Shown in pieces: positions 40,490 through 49,086 of a stretch of DNA of 64,000 nucleotides (position 1 is its first letter; each line of letters starts with the position of its first letter). Origin of the DNA: JAENVU01 sp038250905 (GTDB lineage Bacteria; Actinomycetota; Acidimicrobiia; IMCC26256; JAENVU01); the NCBI GenBank assembly GCA_038250905.1, contig JBBSBV010000006.1, positions 61,818-125,817 of the forward strand, given 5' to 3'. The position numbers were made by a program, and so were the translations under genes. The notes under the pieces were generated by a model that was given only the letters and a program-made list of their open reading frames with translations, was not told where the DNA came from and did no database searches.

Positions 40490-41944
40490 GTGCGCCGACC
40501 TGTTGCGGTCCGCTCGCGTCGTGGGTTCGTACTGCTCCTCGTCGCGGTCGTCGGCGCCGCGGTCCTCGGGGTCCCGATCGCGCCACGCCGCGTCGGAGCT
40601 GCGCCCACGGTTCCGCATCGCGGGGGCTACGTGCTCGATGCCTGGGGTGCGCTCCACGCCTTCGGCGGTGCCGACCCGGCCGTGAGCCCCGCCTACTGGC
40701 CGGGTCAGGATCTCGCGCGCGGGGTCGCGCTCGCGCCGCGCGGTGGAGGTTGGATGCTCGACGCATGGGGCGGCGTCCATGCCTACGGTGGCGCGCCGGC
40801 GCCGACCGGCGCGCCGTATTGGCCCGGACGCGATCTGGCCCGGGCAATCGTGGCCGCGCCGACGCGTGGGGGTTGGGTGCTCGACGCCTGGGGTGGTATC
40901 CACGCGTTCGGCGGTGCGCCGAGGATCTTCTCGCCGACGTACTGGCCGGGCCAGGACCTGGCGCGGGCATTGGTGTTGCGCCCGGGCGGCGGCGGTTGGG
41001 TGGTGGACGCGTGGGGTGGAATCCACCCCTTCGGTGGCGCGCCGGCCGTCTACTCCTCGGGGTACTGGGCTCCCTTCGACGTGGTCAGGGGAGCGCGGGC
41101 GAATCCCACCGGGCGTGGCGGCTGGATCCTCGACATGTGGGGCGTGCTCCACTCGTTCGGTGGTGCCCCCGCCCGCGCGACCGGTGCCACGTGGCCCGAC
41201 CGGGACCTGGCCCGCGGTGTCGTCGCCGACGGGATCGGCGGCGGTGGTTGGGTGATCGATGCGTGGGGCGGGTTGCATCCGTTCGGCGGGGCGCGTGCCG
41301 TCGTGGACTCGGCGTACTGGCCCGGCCAGGACCTCGCGCGCGGTGGTGCCACCGGTGCCGGATCGAGTTCGGGATCTCCGTTCACGCCACCCCCGCGCCG
41401 CGTGCCGGTGCTCCGCACCGTCACCTACACGGTCGCCGTCCGCGGCTCGGTGCATTCCGACGTGACCGAGTTCATTGCCGCCGTCGAGTCGACCTACGCC
41501 GACGAGCGCGGCTGGGCCGCGGCCGGTTTCGAGTTCGTCCGAGTCCCCGCGGGCGGGGAGCTGACCGTGTGGCTCTCCCAGGCGAGCCTCGTGCCGACGT
41601 TCGGGGCTCCGTGCGACACCTTCTACTCCTGCCGGCAGGGCGCGAACGCGATCATCAACGACGATCGGTTCGCGAGCGGCTCGCCCTACTGGCCCGGTGC
41701 ACTCGCCGACTACCGGCACATGGTCATCGACCACGAGACGGGACATTGGATCGGCTTCGGACACTCGTCGTGTGGGGGTCCGGGACAGTTGGCACCGGTG
41801 ATGATGCAACAGTCGAAGGGCCTGCTCGGCTGCGTGACGAACCCCTGGCCGTTGCCCAGTGAGATTGCCGCCGCCCGTGCGACCATCCACGGCGCGGGGG
41901 TGGCCGGCCGGATCAGGACCCCCGCAGGCGCCGACGCCGAGTAG
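40490..41944 (+). CDS. secreted DUF3152 metalloprotease-like protein with six N-terminal repeats
   Basis: 484 aa from GTG. A signal peptide (about 10-38) is followed by six repeats of about 42 aa (45-297) of the form GGWVLDAWGGIHAFGGAP...YWPGQDLARG, a propeller-like module common in secreted actinobacterial proteins. The C-terminal DUF3152 domain has zinc motif HETGHWIGFGH (His415, His419, His425, Glu416) and MMQQSKG, a metzincin-like site. It begins 6 nt after the ligase stop. Substrate unknown; a cell-surface target is inferred. Confidence 0.82.
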   Translation: MRRPVAVRSRRGFVLLLVAVVGAAVLGVPIAPRRVGAAPTVPHRGGYVLDAWGALHAFGGADPAVSPAYWPGQDLARGVALAPRGGGWMLDAWGGVHAYGGAPAPTGAPYWPGRDLARAIVAAPTRGGWVLDAWGGIHAFGGAPRIFSPTYWPGQDLARALVLRPGGGGWVVDAWGGIHPFGGAPAVYSSGYWAPFDVVRGARANPTGRGGWILDMWGVLHSFGGAPARATGATWPDRDLARGVVADGIGGGGWVIDAWGGLHPFGGARAVVDSAYWPGQDLARGGATGAGSSSGSPFTPPPRRVPVLRTVTYTVAVRGSVHSDVTEFIAAVESTYADERGWAAAGFEFVRVPAGGELTVWLSQASLVPTFGAPCDTFYSCRQGANAIINDDRFASGSPYWPGALADYRHMVIDHETGHWIGFGHSSCGGPGQLAPVMMQQSKGLLGCVTNPWPLPSEIAAARATIHGAGVAGRIRTPAGADAE

Positions 41945-42038
41945 CCGGAGGCGCGTCCGGTCCCGCCGGTCGGGGGCGCGGCAATCGCCCCAAGACCCGA
42001 CGATCCACCCGAGCCGGGCCAGACCCCATCATCTCCAC

Positions 42039-42065
42039 CCGGCCCGACGGGTGCCGTCGGGCCGG
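42039..42065 (+). terminator. strong hairpin after the DUF3152 gene
   Basis: A perfect 12-bp inverted repeat (CCGGCCCGACGG / CCGTCGGGCCGG) with a 3-nt loop lies 95 nt after the stop and upstream of the rimP promoter. It lacks a U-tract, but position and stability make it a likely terminator. Confidence 0.5.
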
Positions 42066-42100
42066 AAAGTCGCGCCCGGGACGATCGTCAGAGCGTCTGG

Positions 42101-42106
42101 TAGTGT
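42101..42106 (+). promoter_or_regulatory. putative -10 box (TAGTGT) of the rimP-nusA-infB operon
   Basis: TAGTGT lies 122 nt before rimP and would produce a structured leader of about 115 nt. dapB uses the same hexamer in leaderless spacing. Confidence 0.4.
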
Positions 42107-42139
42107 CGCCGCGCTTCGCCGACACCAAGGTCGGTGGAG

Positions 42140-42190
42140 TGGCCTTTCGAGGCCAGGCCAGCGTGGGCCTCGGGCCCACGCTGTTTGTTG
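42140..42190 (+). promoter_or_regulatory. rimP leader: UUCG hairpin plus terminator-like hairpin
   Basis: Two adjacent stems: TGGCCT-TTCG-AGGCCA (42140-42155, a UUCG tetraloop) and a perfect 10-bp CAGCGTGGGC / GCCCACGCTG (42159-42183) followed directly by TTTGTTG. The second is the best intrinsic-terminator candidate in the window and sits before rimP, consistent with NusA-dependent attenuation of its own operon. Confidence 0.5.
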
Positions 42191-42228
42191 ACTGGACCCG
42201 GTTTCGACCGGATGGAATGGAGGTGACC

Positions 42229-42744
42229 ATGACCGACCGTGTGACGGCAATCCGAGCCGAACTCGAACCGATCGTGGCCAGTCTCCACCTGTCGATCTAC
42301 GACGTCACCCTCGCCGGCGGTGAGCGGCCCACTCTCGCGGTGCTCCTCGACCGTCCCGGTGGGATCGATCTCGAAGCCATCGAAGTCGCGACGCGGACCA
42401 TCTCCGCCGCGCTCGACGCGCTCGATCCGGTACGCAACCGCTATCTCCTCGAGGTGTCGAGTCCGGGGGTCGAGCGCCCGCTGCGCACGCCCGAGCACTT
42501 CGCGGCCGCGGTCGGCGAGGACATCACGATGAAGATCCGCAACGCCGAGGGCCATGTGGTCCGCCTCCGCGGCACGCTCGTCGAATCCGACGGCGCCGCG
42601 CTCACCATCCGTACCGACACGGGCGACCAGACGGTCGCACTCGATGTCGTCCAGTCGGCGCGCACCATCTTCGTATGGGGGCCTGCGCCCAAACCCGGCA
42701 AGGGCTCACGGCCCGGCCGGAAGAAGGAGGCCGCGGCGCGATGA
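42229..42744 (+). CDS. rimP: ribosome maturation factor RimP
   Basis: 171 aa. Needed for 30S assembly. Conserved features are DRPGGIDLEAIEVATRTISAALD and YLLEVSSPGVERPLRTPEHF, with a Lys/Arg-rich C terminus. The ATG at 42229 follows a GGAGGTG Shine-Dalgarno; upstream in-frame codons cover the leader hairpins and are not coding. Its stop overlaps the nusA start (ATGA). Confidence 0.93.
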   Translation: MTDRVTAIRAELEPIVASLHLSIYDVTLAGGERPTLAVLLDRPGGIDLEAIEVATRTISAALDALDPVRNRYLLEVSSPGVERPLRTPEHFAAAVGEDITMKIRNAEGHVVRLRGTLVESDGAALTIRTDTGDQTVALDVVQSARTIFVWGPAPKPGKGSRPGRKKEAAAR

Positions 42745-44084
42745 GCGGAATGAAGCCGATGAACTCAGACATGATGGAAGCTCTCGACACCATCGAGCGC
42801 GAAAAAGGGATCTCGGTCGAGATCATGCTCGAGGCGTTGGCGAACGCCCTGGTGACGGCGTACAAGCGCATGCCCGACGCGGCCGAGGAAGCGTTGGTCG
42901 AGATCGACATCGAGACCGGCCAGATCAATGTGATCGCCCAGGAACTCGACGAGGACGGCCACGTCGTCAAGGAATGGGACGACACGCCCGACGACTTCGG
43001 TCGCATCGCCGCGCAGACGGCGAAGCAGGTGATCCTGCAGCGCATCCGCGAGGCCGAGCGCGAGATGAAGTACGAGGAGTACGCCGGCCGCGAGGGCGAC
43101 ATCGTCACCGGCATCATCCAGCAGACCGACCAGCGCTACACGCTGCTCGATCTCGGCAAGGTCGAGGCGCTGCTGCCCCAGGCCGAGCAGGTCCAGAACG
43201 AGCGGTACGACCACGGCAGCCGGTTGAAGGCCTACATCGTGGAGGTGCGCAAGACCGCCAAGGGCCCCCAGATCGTGGTGAGCCGCACCCACCCCGGCCT
43301 CGTCAAGCGCCTCTTCGAGCTCGAGGTCCCCGAGTTGCTCGACGGCGTCGTCGAACTGCGGGCGGTCGCCCGCGAGCCCGGCCACCGGACGAAGATCGCG
43401 GTTGCGTCGAACGACCCGAACGTCGACCCGGTCGGTGCCTGTGTCGGTGCGCGCGGTGCGCGCGTCCGCATGGTCGTGACCGAGCTGCGGGGCGAGAAGG
43501 TCGACATCGTCCCCTACACGGACAACCCGCAGGACTTCGTGATGAAGGCGCTCGCGCCGGCACGGGTGCGGGAAGTCCGGATCCACGAGGAGACCGGCAC
43601 CGCCGAGGTCATCGTCCCCGACTTCCAGCTGTCGCTCGCGATCGGCAAGGAGGGCCAGAACGCCCGCCTCGCCGCCCGCCTCACCGGTTGGCGCGTCGAC
43701 ATCAAGAGCGAGACCCAGCTCGCGGAAGAGGAATCCGGCGGCGGCGTGGAATACGCCGAGGGCGAATGGGTCGAGAGCGAGACCGGCGAGTTGGTGTGGC
43801 AGCCGGCCGAAGGCGGCGAGGCGATCTCGGCCGCCGCAGCCGGGTACGCGTCGCCCGACGGCATCGCGGGTGCGATCGCGGAGGGCGCCGCACCGGCCGA
43901 AGCCGCCGACGCCGCGCCCGCCGCGGTCGGCGCTGACCCCGTCGCGGTCGATGCCACGGTCGACGTGGCCACGGGCGCCGACGAGGTGGTCGCCGCGGCC
44001 GAGGTCGAAGCGGGCGCGGCCGAGACGAACGATGACGCCACCGAAGGCGTCGCGGCTGAGGAGGGGACCAGCGAGGAGAGCTGA
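42741..44084 (+). CDS. nusA: transcription termination/antitermination factor NusA
   Basis: 447 aa. The N-terminal RNAP-binding domain (about 1-125) is followed by S1 (GDIVTGIIQQTDQRYTLLDLG), KH1 (VGACVGARGARVRMV) and KH2 (LAIGKEGQNARLAARLTGW). The last 100 residues are Ala/Glu-rich and low complexity, without the AR repeats of enterobacterial NusA. ATGA overlap with rimP. The ylxR frame starts inside its 3' end. Confidence 0.95.
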   Translation: MSGMKPMNSDMMEALDTIEREKGISVEIMLEALANALVTAYKRMPDAAEEALVEIDIETGQINVIAQELDEDGHVVKEWDDTPDDFGRIAAQTAKQVILQRIREAEREMKYEEYAGREGDIVTGIIQQTDQRYTLLDLGKVEALLPQAEQVQNERYDHGSRLKAYIVEVRKTAKGPQIVVSRTHPGLVKRLFELEVPELLDGVVELRAVAREPGHRTKIAVASNDPNVDPVGACVGARGARVRMVVTELRGEKVDIVPYTDNPQDFVMKALAPARVREVRIHEETGTAEVIVPDFQLSLAIGKEGQNARLAARLTGWRVDIKSETQLAEEESGGGVEYAEGEWVESETGELVWQPAEGGEAISAAAAGYASPDGIAGAIAEGAAPAEAADAAPAAVGADPVAVDATVDVATGADEVVAAAEVEAGAAETNDDATEGVAAEEGTSEES

Positions 44085-44388
44085 TCCGGTTCGCACGTGC
44101 GTCGGATGCCGACGTCGCGGGTCGCCGGACGAGTTCGTCCGGCTGGCCGGCAGCCCGGCATCGCCCCACGAGCCGATCCGGATCGGACGGGACATACCCG
44201 GTCGGGGCGCGTGGCTGTGTGAGAGCAGCCCCGCCTGTTTCGACCTGGCGGTGAAGCGCCGAGCCTTCGCCCGCGCCCTGCGCGTCGAGGTCTCGGACCA
44301 GGATTTATCGGTACTCCGTGCGAGACTGCACGGATCGGCCCCGCAAGGGTCGCAACCGGACGGCAGAGCGCCGTTCGGTGGAGGGTAA
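44032..44388 (+). CDS. YlxR (DUF448) RNA-binding protein
   Basis: 118 aa if started at ATG 44032. Characteristic YlxR sequence RTCVGCRRRGSPDEFVRLA and IPGRGAWLCES begins near residue 24. No start codon lies closer to this core, so translation must begin within nusA (53-nt overlap) or at an atypical codon. YlxR is a nucleoid or RNA-associated protein found between nusA and infB in most Gram-positives. infB follows after 8 nt. Confidence 0.8.
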   Translation: MTPPKASRLRRGPARRADPVRTCVGCRRRGSPDEFVRLAGSPASPHEPIRIGRDIPGRGAWLCESSPACFDLAVKRRAFARALRVEVSDQDLSVLRARLHGSAPQGSQPDGRAPFGGG

Positions 44389-44396
44389 GGACAGAG

Positions 44397-47147
44397 TTGG
44401 CCACCAAGAAGATCAGGGTGTACGAGCTCGCTCGCGAGCTGGGTGTCGAGAACCAAGTGGTGCTCGACCTCTCAGAAGAGCTGAAGATGGGGGTCAAGAG
44501 CCACTCATCGAGCATCGACGACCCGTCCGCAGACCGCATCCGTCGACTGGCGGACAGTCGCGACCTGCGCGGCGAGCCGATCGTCGACGAGCCGAAGCCG
44601 GAACCGAAGTCCAAGACGAAGGCGAAGGCGAAGGCCGAGGCGCCCGCGCCCGCCCCGGTGGTCGAGGCGCCCGCACCGGCACCCGCCGCCCCGGTCGAGG
44701 CCGACGCGCCCGCCGCCACGGAACCGGCACCGGTTCCGGTTCCCGTGGCCGAGAGCCCGGTCGAGGCGCCGGCGGCTCCCGCACCGCCCCGCCGCAACGT
44801 CGTCCGCTCCACCGGGGGCATCGCGCCCCCGCCGGCGCCGCGTTCGGCGCCGGCCGTCGAATCGAAGCCCGCCGCACCGGTCGCTCCCGCCGCGTCGGCT
44901 CCGACCGCGCCGACCCTCGGTGACAAGCCGGCGCCGCCCCCCGCGCCGCTGATGAGTTCGACGGGCAAGCCGATTCCGCCCCCGCCGGGTCAACGGGTCA
45001 TCCCGCCTCCGCCCGGCCAGCGCACCGCGCCCGGTCGTGGCGCGCCCGGCGGTGGACCGCCGCGCAGCGGTGGTCCCGGCGGGTTCAACCGCAGTGCGCC
45101 CGGTGGCGGCGGTCCGGGTGGTTTCAACCGCGGTCCCGGTGGTGCACCGGGCGGCGGCGGTCCCGGCGGTGGTCGGGGTGGTCCCGGCGGTGGCGGCGGT
45201 CCCGGCGGTGGACCGGGTGGGTTCAACCGCGGTCGTGGTCCGGGCGGTCCGGGGCAGCGGCCCCGACGCAAGAAGCGGCGTCGTCGCGGGCTCGAGGATC
45301 TCGGGCCGGCCAGCGCACCGCAGCTCACGCCGTCGGATGCACCCATTCCCGAGGGCGAGATCCTGGTGTCGCGTGGCATCACGATCCAGGAACTCGCGCC
45401 GAAGCTGAACCGCACCAGTGCCGACCTCGTCCGCATCCTGTTCGACGCGGGCGAGATGGTCACCAGCACCCAGTCGATGGCCGACGAGATGATCGAACTC
45501 ATCGCGCAGGAACTCGGCGCCGAAGTCCTGCTCGTCGAGCCCGGCCAGGAAGCCGAACTCGAACTCCAGGCGTTGCTCGGTGACGACGACGACGAGGACG
45601 AAGAGGGTCTTCCCGTCCGCGCGCCGGTGATCACCGTCATGGGTCACGTCGACCACGGCAAGACCACGCTGCTCGACACGATCCGTTCTGCCAACGTCGT
45701 GTCCGGTGAGGCCGGCGGTATCACCCAGCACATCGGTGCGTACCAGGTGATCAAGAACGACCGGCCCATCACCTTCATCGACACCCCGGGCCACGAGGCG
45801 TTCACCGCGATGCGTAAGCGCGGCGCCGACGCCACCGACGTCGCGGTGCTCGTCGTCGCGGCCGACGACGGTGTGATGCCCCAGACGATCGAGGCCATCA
45901 ACCACGCCCGCAACGCCGACGTGCCGATCGTGGTGGCGATCACCAAGGTCGACCGTGACAACGCGGATGTGAACCGCGTGAAGCAGCAGCTCGTCGAGCA
46001 GCAGCTCATCCCCGAGGAGTGGGGTGGCGACACCGTCGTCAACGAGGTCGCGGCCACGGCCAACCTCGGTGTCGACGAACTCCTCGAGTCGATCCTGCTC
46101 GTGTCCGATCTCTACGACCCGCCACTCGGTGCCAACCCCGATGTCCCGGCGCGCGCGTTCGTGTTGGAATCCAACCTCGACCAGGGTCGGGGACCCGTTG
46201 CCACCGTGCTCGTCGAGCGCGGCACCCTGCGTGTCGGCGACCCGGTCGTCGCCGGCGGTGGCTGGGGCAAGGTCCGGGCCATGTTCGACTACACCGGCGC
46301 CCAGGTGAAGGAAGCCGGTCCGTCGATGCCCGTCGAGGTGCTCGGCCTCGACGCCGTCCCGCTCGCCGGTGACGAGTTGCGCGTCGCGCCCAACGAGAAG
46401 GTGGCGCGGATGGTGGCCGAGGCGCGCTCGCGTCGTCGTCGCGTCGCCGACCAGTCGCACCCGATGATCCTGTCGGGCGGCGCCCGGCTCGAGGACATCT
46501 TCGCGATGGTCGAACGGGGCGAGGTCGCCACGCTGAACCTGGTCCTCAAGGCCGACGTGCACGGTTCACTCGAGGCGCTCACCGACGCGCTGCGCAAACT
46601 CGACCAGGAGCACGAGGAGGTCCGCCTCTCGTTCGTCCACCGCGCGGTCGGTGGGATCTCCGAGAGCGACATCGACCTGGCGGCGGTCGCGAACGCGACG
46701 GTCATCGGCTTCAACGTGCGTCCGGACCGCAAGGCCCGTGAACTCGCGGCGCAGGAGAAGGTGGAGATGCGCCTCTACGAGGTCATCTACCAGGTGCTCG
46801 ACGACGTCAACGCCGCACTCATCGGCATGCTCAAGCCCGAGTTCGAAGAAGTCGTCACCGGTGAGGCCGAGGTCCGCGAGGTCTTCGGCGTTCCGCGCAT
46901 CGGCAAGATCGCCGGTTGTTACGTGCGGACCGGTGTCATCACCCGCGGTTCGAAGGTCCGCTTCCTGCGGGAAGGCACCATCATCTGGAAGGGCTCGATC
47001 GCGTCGCTGCGTCGATTCAAGGACGACGTCCGCGAAGTGCGCGACGGCTTCGAGTGCGGTATCGGACTCGAGGGCTACCAGGACGTGAAGTCCGGCGACA
47101 TCATCGAGACCTACGAGGACCGCGAGATCGCGCGGACCGCGTCGTAG
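44397..47147 (+). CDS. infB: translation initiation factor IF-2
   Basis: 916 aa. GTPase that places fMet-tRNA on the ribosome. IF2_N domain (RVYELARELGVENQVVLDL), then a Pro/Ala-rich linker and a long Gly/Pro/Arg region (about 190-295, repeats such as GGPGGFNRG), a second IF2_N-like segment (ITIQELAPKLNR), and the G domain with GHVDHGKT (416-423), DTPGHEAF and TKVD. The TTG start follows GGACAGAG. The RG-rich linker is long even for actinobacteria. Confidence 0.97.
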   Translation: MATKKIRVYELARELGVENQVVLDLSEELKMGVKSHSSSIDDPSADRIRRLADSRDLRGEPIVDEPKPEPKSKTKAKAKAEAPAPAPVVEAPAPAPAAPVEADAPAATEPAPVPVPVAESPVEAPAAPAPPRRNVVRSTGGIAPPPAPRSAPAVESKPAAPVAPAASAPTAPTLGDKPAPPPAPLMSSTGKPIPPPPGQRVIPPPPGQRTAPGRGAPGGGPPRSGGPGGFNRSAPGGGGPGGFNRGPGGAPGGGGPGGGRGGPGGGGGPGGGPGGFNRGRGPGGPGQRPRRKKRRRRGLEDLGPASAPQLTPSDAPIPEGEILVSRGITIQELAPKLNRTSADLVRILFDAGEMVTSTQSMADEMIELIAQELGAEVLLVEPGQEAELELQALLGDDDDEDEEGLPVRAPVITVMGHVDHGKTTLLDTIRSANVVSGEAGGITQHIGAYQVIKNDRPITFIDTPGHEAFTAMRKRGADATDVAVLVVAADDGVMPQTIEAINHARNADVPIVVAITKVDRDNADVNRVKQQLVEQQLIPEEWGGDTVVNEVAATANLGVDELLESILLVSDLYDPPLGANPDVPARAFVLESNLDQGRGPVATVLVERGTLRVGDPVVAGGGWGKVRAMFDYTGAQVKEAGPSMPVEVLGLDAVPLAGDELRVAPNEKVARMVAEARSRRRRVADQSHPMILSGGARLEDIFAMVERGEVATLNLVLKADVHGSLEALTDALRKLDQEHEEVRLSFVHRAVGGISESDIDLAAVANATVIGFNVRPDRKARELAAQEKVEMRLYEVIYQVLDDVNAALIGMLKPEFEEVVTGEAEVREVFGVPRIGKIAGCYVRTGVITRGSKVRFLREGTIIWKGSIASLRRFKDDVREVRDGFECGIGLEGYQDVKSGDIIETYEDREIARTAS

Positions 47148-47159
47148 CAAGGACGAGCC

Positions 47160-47582
47160 ATGCCCAGCGACATCCAACTCAAGTTCCTCAACGCGATCCA
47201 CCGGCCGCTGTTCCGGCTGAGCAAGGGCCGGATCGCGGGCACGGGTGCCGGTATGCCGGTGCTGGTGCTCACCACCACCGGCCGTAAGAGCGGTCAGAAG
47301 CGGCCGACGATGCTCACGTCGCCGTTGCAGTTCGAGGACTCGATCGTGCTGGTGGCGTCTCGGGGCGGCGACGACCGGAACCCTGACTGGTTTCTGAACC
47401 TCCGGGCCGACCCGCAGGTCGAGGTGGAGATGGACGGTGTCATGCGTCCGATGACCGCGCATGTCGCGGATGCCACCGAGAAGGCCGACCTCTGGCCGAA
47501 GATCGTGGCCGATCACGACAACTACGCGGGCTACCAGAAGAAGACCGACCGGGATATCCCGGTGGTCGTGCTCACGCCCTGA
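47160..47582 (+). CDS. deazaflavin (F420)-dependent nitroreductase family protein
   Basis: 140 aa. Split-barrel protein of the Ddn family, which bind F420 and reduce diverse compounds. Family stretches LVLTTTGRKSGQKRPTMLT, VLVASRGGDDRNPDWFLNL and VEVEMDG are present. It lies 12 nt after infB within the operon, an unusual position for this family; a DUF503 gene is more common between infB and rbfA. Natural substrate unknown. Confidence 0.88.
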   Translation: MPSDIQLKFLNAIHRPLFRLSKGRIAGTGAGMPVLVLTTTGRKSGQKRPTMLTSPLQFEDSIVLVASRGGDDRNPDWFLNLRADPQVEVEMDGVMRPMTAHVADATEKADLWPKIVADHDNYAGYQKKTDRDIPVVVLTP

Positions 47583-47670
47583 CGGCCGCCGTCGGTCACA
47601 CAAAGCTGACCCGCGCCGCCAGCGGGTGCGATGATGGCGCCGTGCATACCGCCGATATCACCCTCGAACG

Positions 47671-48087
47671 ATGAGTAGACCGCGCCAACCCCCGAAGCAG
47701 TACCCGAGGGTGGCGCGCCTCAACGAGGTGGTCATGGAGTGCCTCGCCGAGGAGGTGGAGCGCCTCTCGGACCCCCGCCTGGGTTTCGTCACCATCACCG
47801 GCGTCGAGATCGCGTCCGATCTCCGGACCGCCGACGTCTTCTACTCGGTGTTCCGGCGCGGCGAAGCGGCCGACGAGTCAGCGGCGGGCCTCGCCTCGGC
47901 CGGCCCGCACCTGCGCACCCACATCGGCCGTTCCATCCGGATGAAGTACTCACCCGAGTTGCGGTTCATCGAAGACGAGTCGGTCGCCAGTGGAGAACGC
48001 ATCGAAGCGATTCTGCGCACACTTCAAGCCGACGGGATTCGCGCCGATGACACGGGTGGACTCCTCGATCGTGAGGAAGGTACGTGA
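47671..48087 (+). CDS. rbfA: 30S ribosome-binding factor RbfA
   Basis: 138 aa. Cold-shock ribosome assembly factor with KH-like fold; RVARLNEVVMECLAEEVERLSDPRLGFVTITGVEIASDLRTADVFYSV is typical. An upstream 10-codon GTG micro-ORF (47642-47674) ends in an ATGA overlap with its ATG. Its stop overlaps the nrnA start (GTGA). Confidence 0.93.
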   Translation: MSRPRQPPKQYPRVARLNEVVMECLAEEVERLSDPRLGFVTITGVEIASDLRTADVFYSVFRRGEAADESAAGLASAGPHLRTHIGRSIRMKYSPELRFIEDESVASGERIEAILRTLQADGIRADDTGGLLDREEGT

Positions 48088-49061
48088 CCATCGACTTCGA
48101 AGACACCGAGGCCGCGCTCGAGCGGGCGGCGAAGACCATCGACGCGGCCGACCACGTCACGTTGATGTGTCACGTCACCCCCGACGGTGACGCGCTGGGA
48201 TCGATGCTCGCGCTGCATCATGCACTGCTCGCGGCGGGTCGTTCGAGCGTCGCCACCTTCCCCGAGCCGTTCGTGATCGCGCCGCACTACCGCGACCTGC
48301 CCGGTCTCGATCTGATCACCCCGCCCGCCGACGTCCCCGCCGACCTCGGCGTCGTGGTCACGTTCGACTGTGGCGCGCTCGGTCGCTTGGGCAACCTGCG
48401 CCCCCTGGCGGAGTCCGCGGCGGAACTGATCGTCGTCGACCACCACGTTTCCAACGAGCGCTACGGCACGATCAACGTGATCGACCCGACTGCGGCCGCG
48501 AGCGGGGTCGTCGTGCGTGAGTTGATCGACCGGTTGGGGCTCGTGCTCACCCGTGACGTCGCCCTCTGTCTCTACACCGCGCTGGTGTGCGACACGGGTC
48601 GGTTCCAGTACGAGAGCACCACCAGCGGCGTGTTCAACCTCGCCGCGGAACTGCTTGCCTTCGACCTGCCGGTGAGCACGTTGAGCCGCACGTTGTTCGA
48701 AGAGCATTCGTTCGCGTACCTCCAACTCCTCGGTGAGGCCCTCGCCGGGGCCATCCTGGTCCCGGAGCAGTCCTTCGTCTGGACCGCGGTCACGCAGGAC
48801 CTGCTCGCCCGGCACGGGGTGACGATGGAAGAGGTCGAAGGTCTCATCGACATCATCCGGCGTACGGCCGAAGCCGACGTCGCGTGCGTCGTGAAGGAAG
48901 AAGCCGACGGCACCGTGAAGGTGAGCCTCCGGTCGGTCGGCGCGACCGACGTCGAGCAGGTCGCGACGGCGAACGGCGGGGGTGGGCACCGCTTCGCCGC
49001 CGGGTTCACGTCGCACGACGGCATCGAGGCCACCGTGGCGCGCATCCGCGCGTCGCTCTGA
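48084..49061 (+). CDS. nrnA: bifunctional oligoribonuclease / pAp phosphatase NrnA-type DHH protein
   Basis: 325 aa. DHH/DHHA1 phosphoesterase degrading nanoRNA and pAp. Mn-site motifs are CHVTPDGDALGS, FDCGALGR and DHH (119-121), with the DHHA1 substrate motif GGGGHRFAAGF near the C terminus. GTGA overlap with rbfA. pAp removal also links to sulfur assimilation, although cysH here is the APS type, which does not yield pAp. Confidence 0.92.
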   Translation: MTIDFEDTEAALERAAKTIDAADHVTLMCHVTPDGDALGSMLALHHALLAAGRSSVATFPEPFVIAPHYRDLPGLDLITPPADVPADLGVVVTFDCGALGRLGNLRPLAESAAELIVVDHHVSNERYGTINVIDPTAAASGVVVRELIDRLGLVLTRDVALCLYTALVCDTGRFQYESTTSGVFNLAAELLAFDLPVSTLSRTLFEEHSFAYLQLLGEALAGAILVPEQSFVWTAVTQDLLARHGVTMEEVEGLIDIIRRTAEADVACVVKEEADGTVKVSLRSVGATDVEQVATANGGGGHRFAAGFTSHDGIEATVARIRASL

Positions 49062-49086
49062 TCCGCCACCGCTCCGGGGACCACGC

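Noticed and set aside
44900..45260. Short tandem repeats in infB as a CRISPR or minisatellite
   Set aside because: They encode an in-frame Gly/Pro/Phe/Arg-rich linker typical of actinobacterial IF-2.
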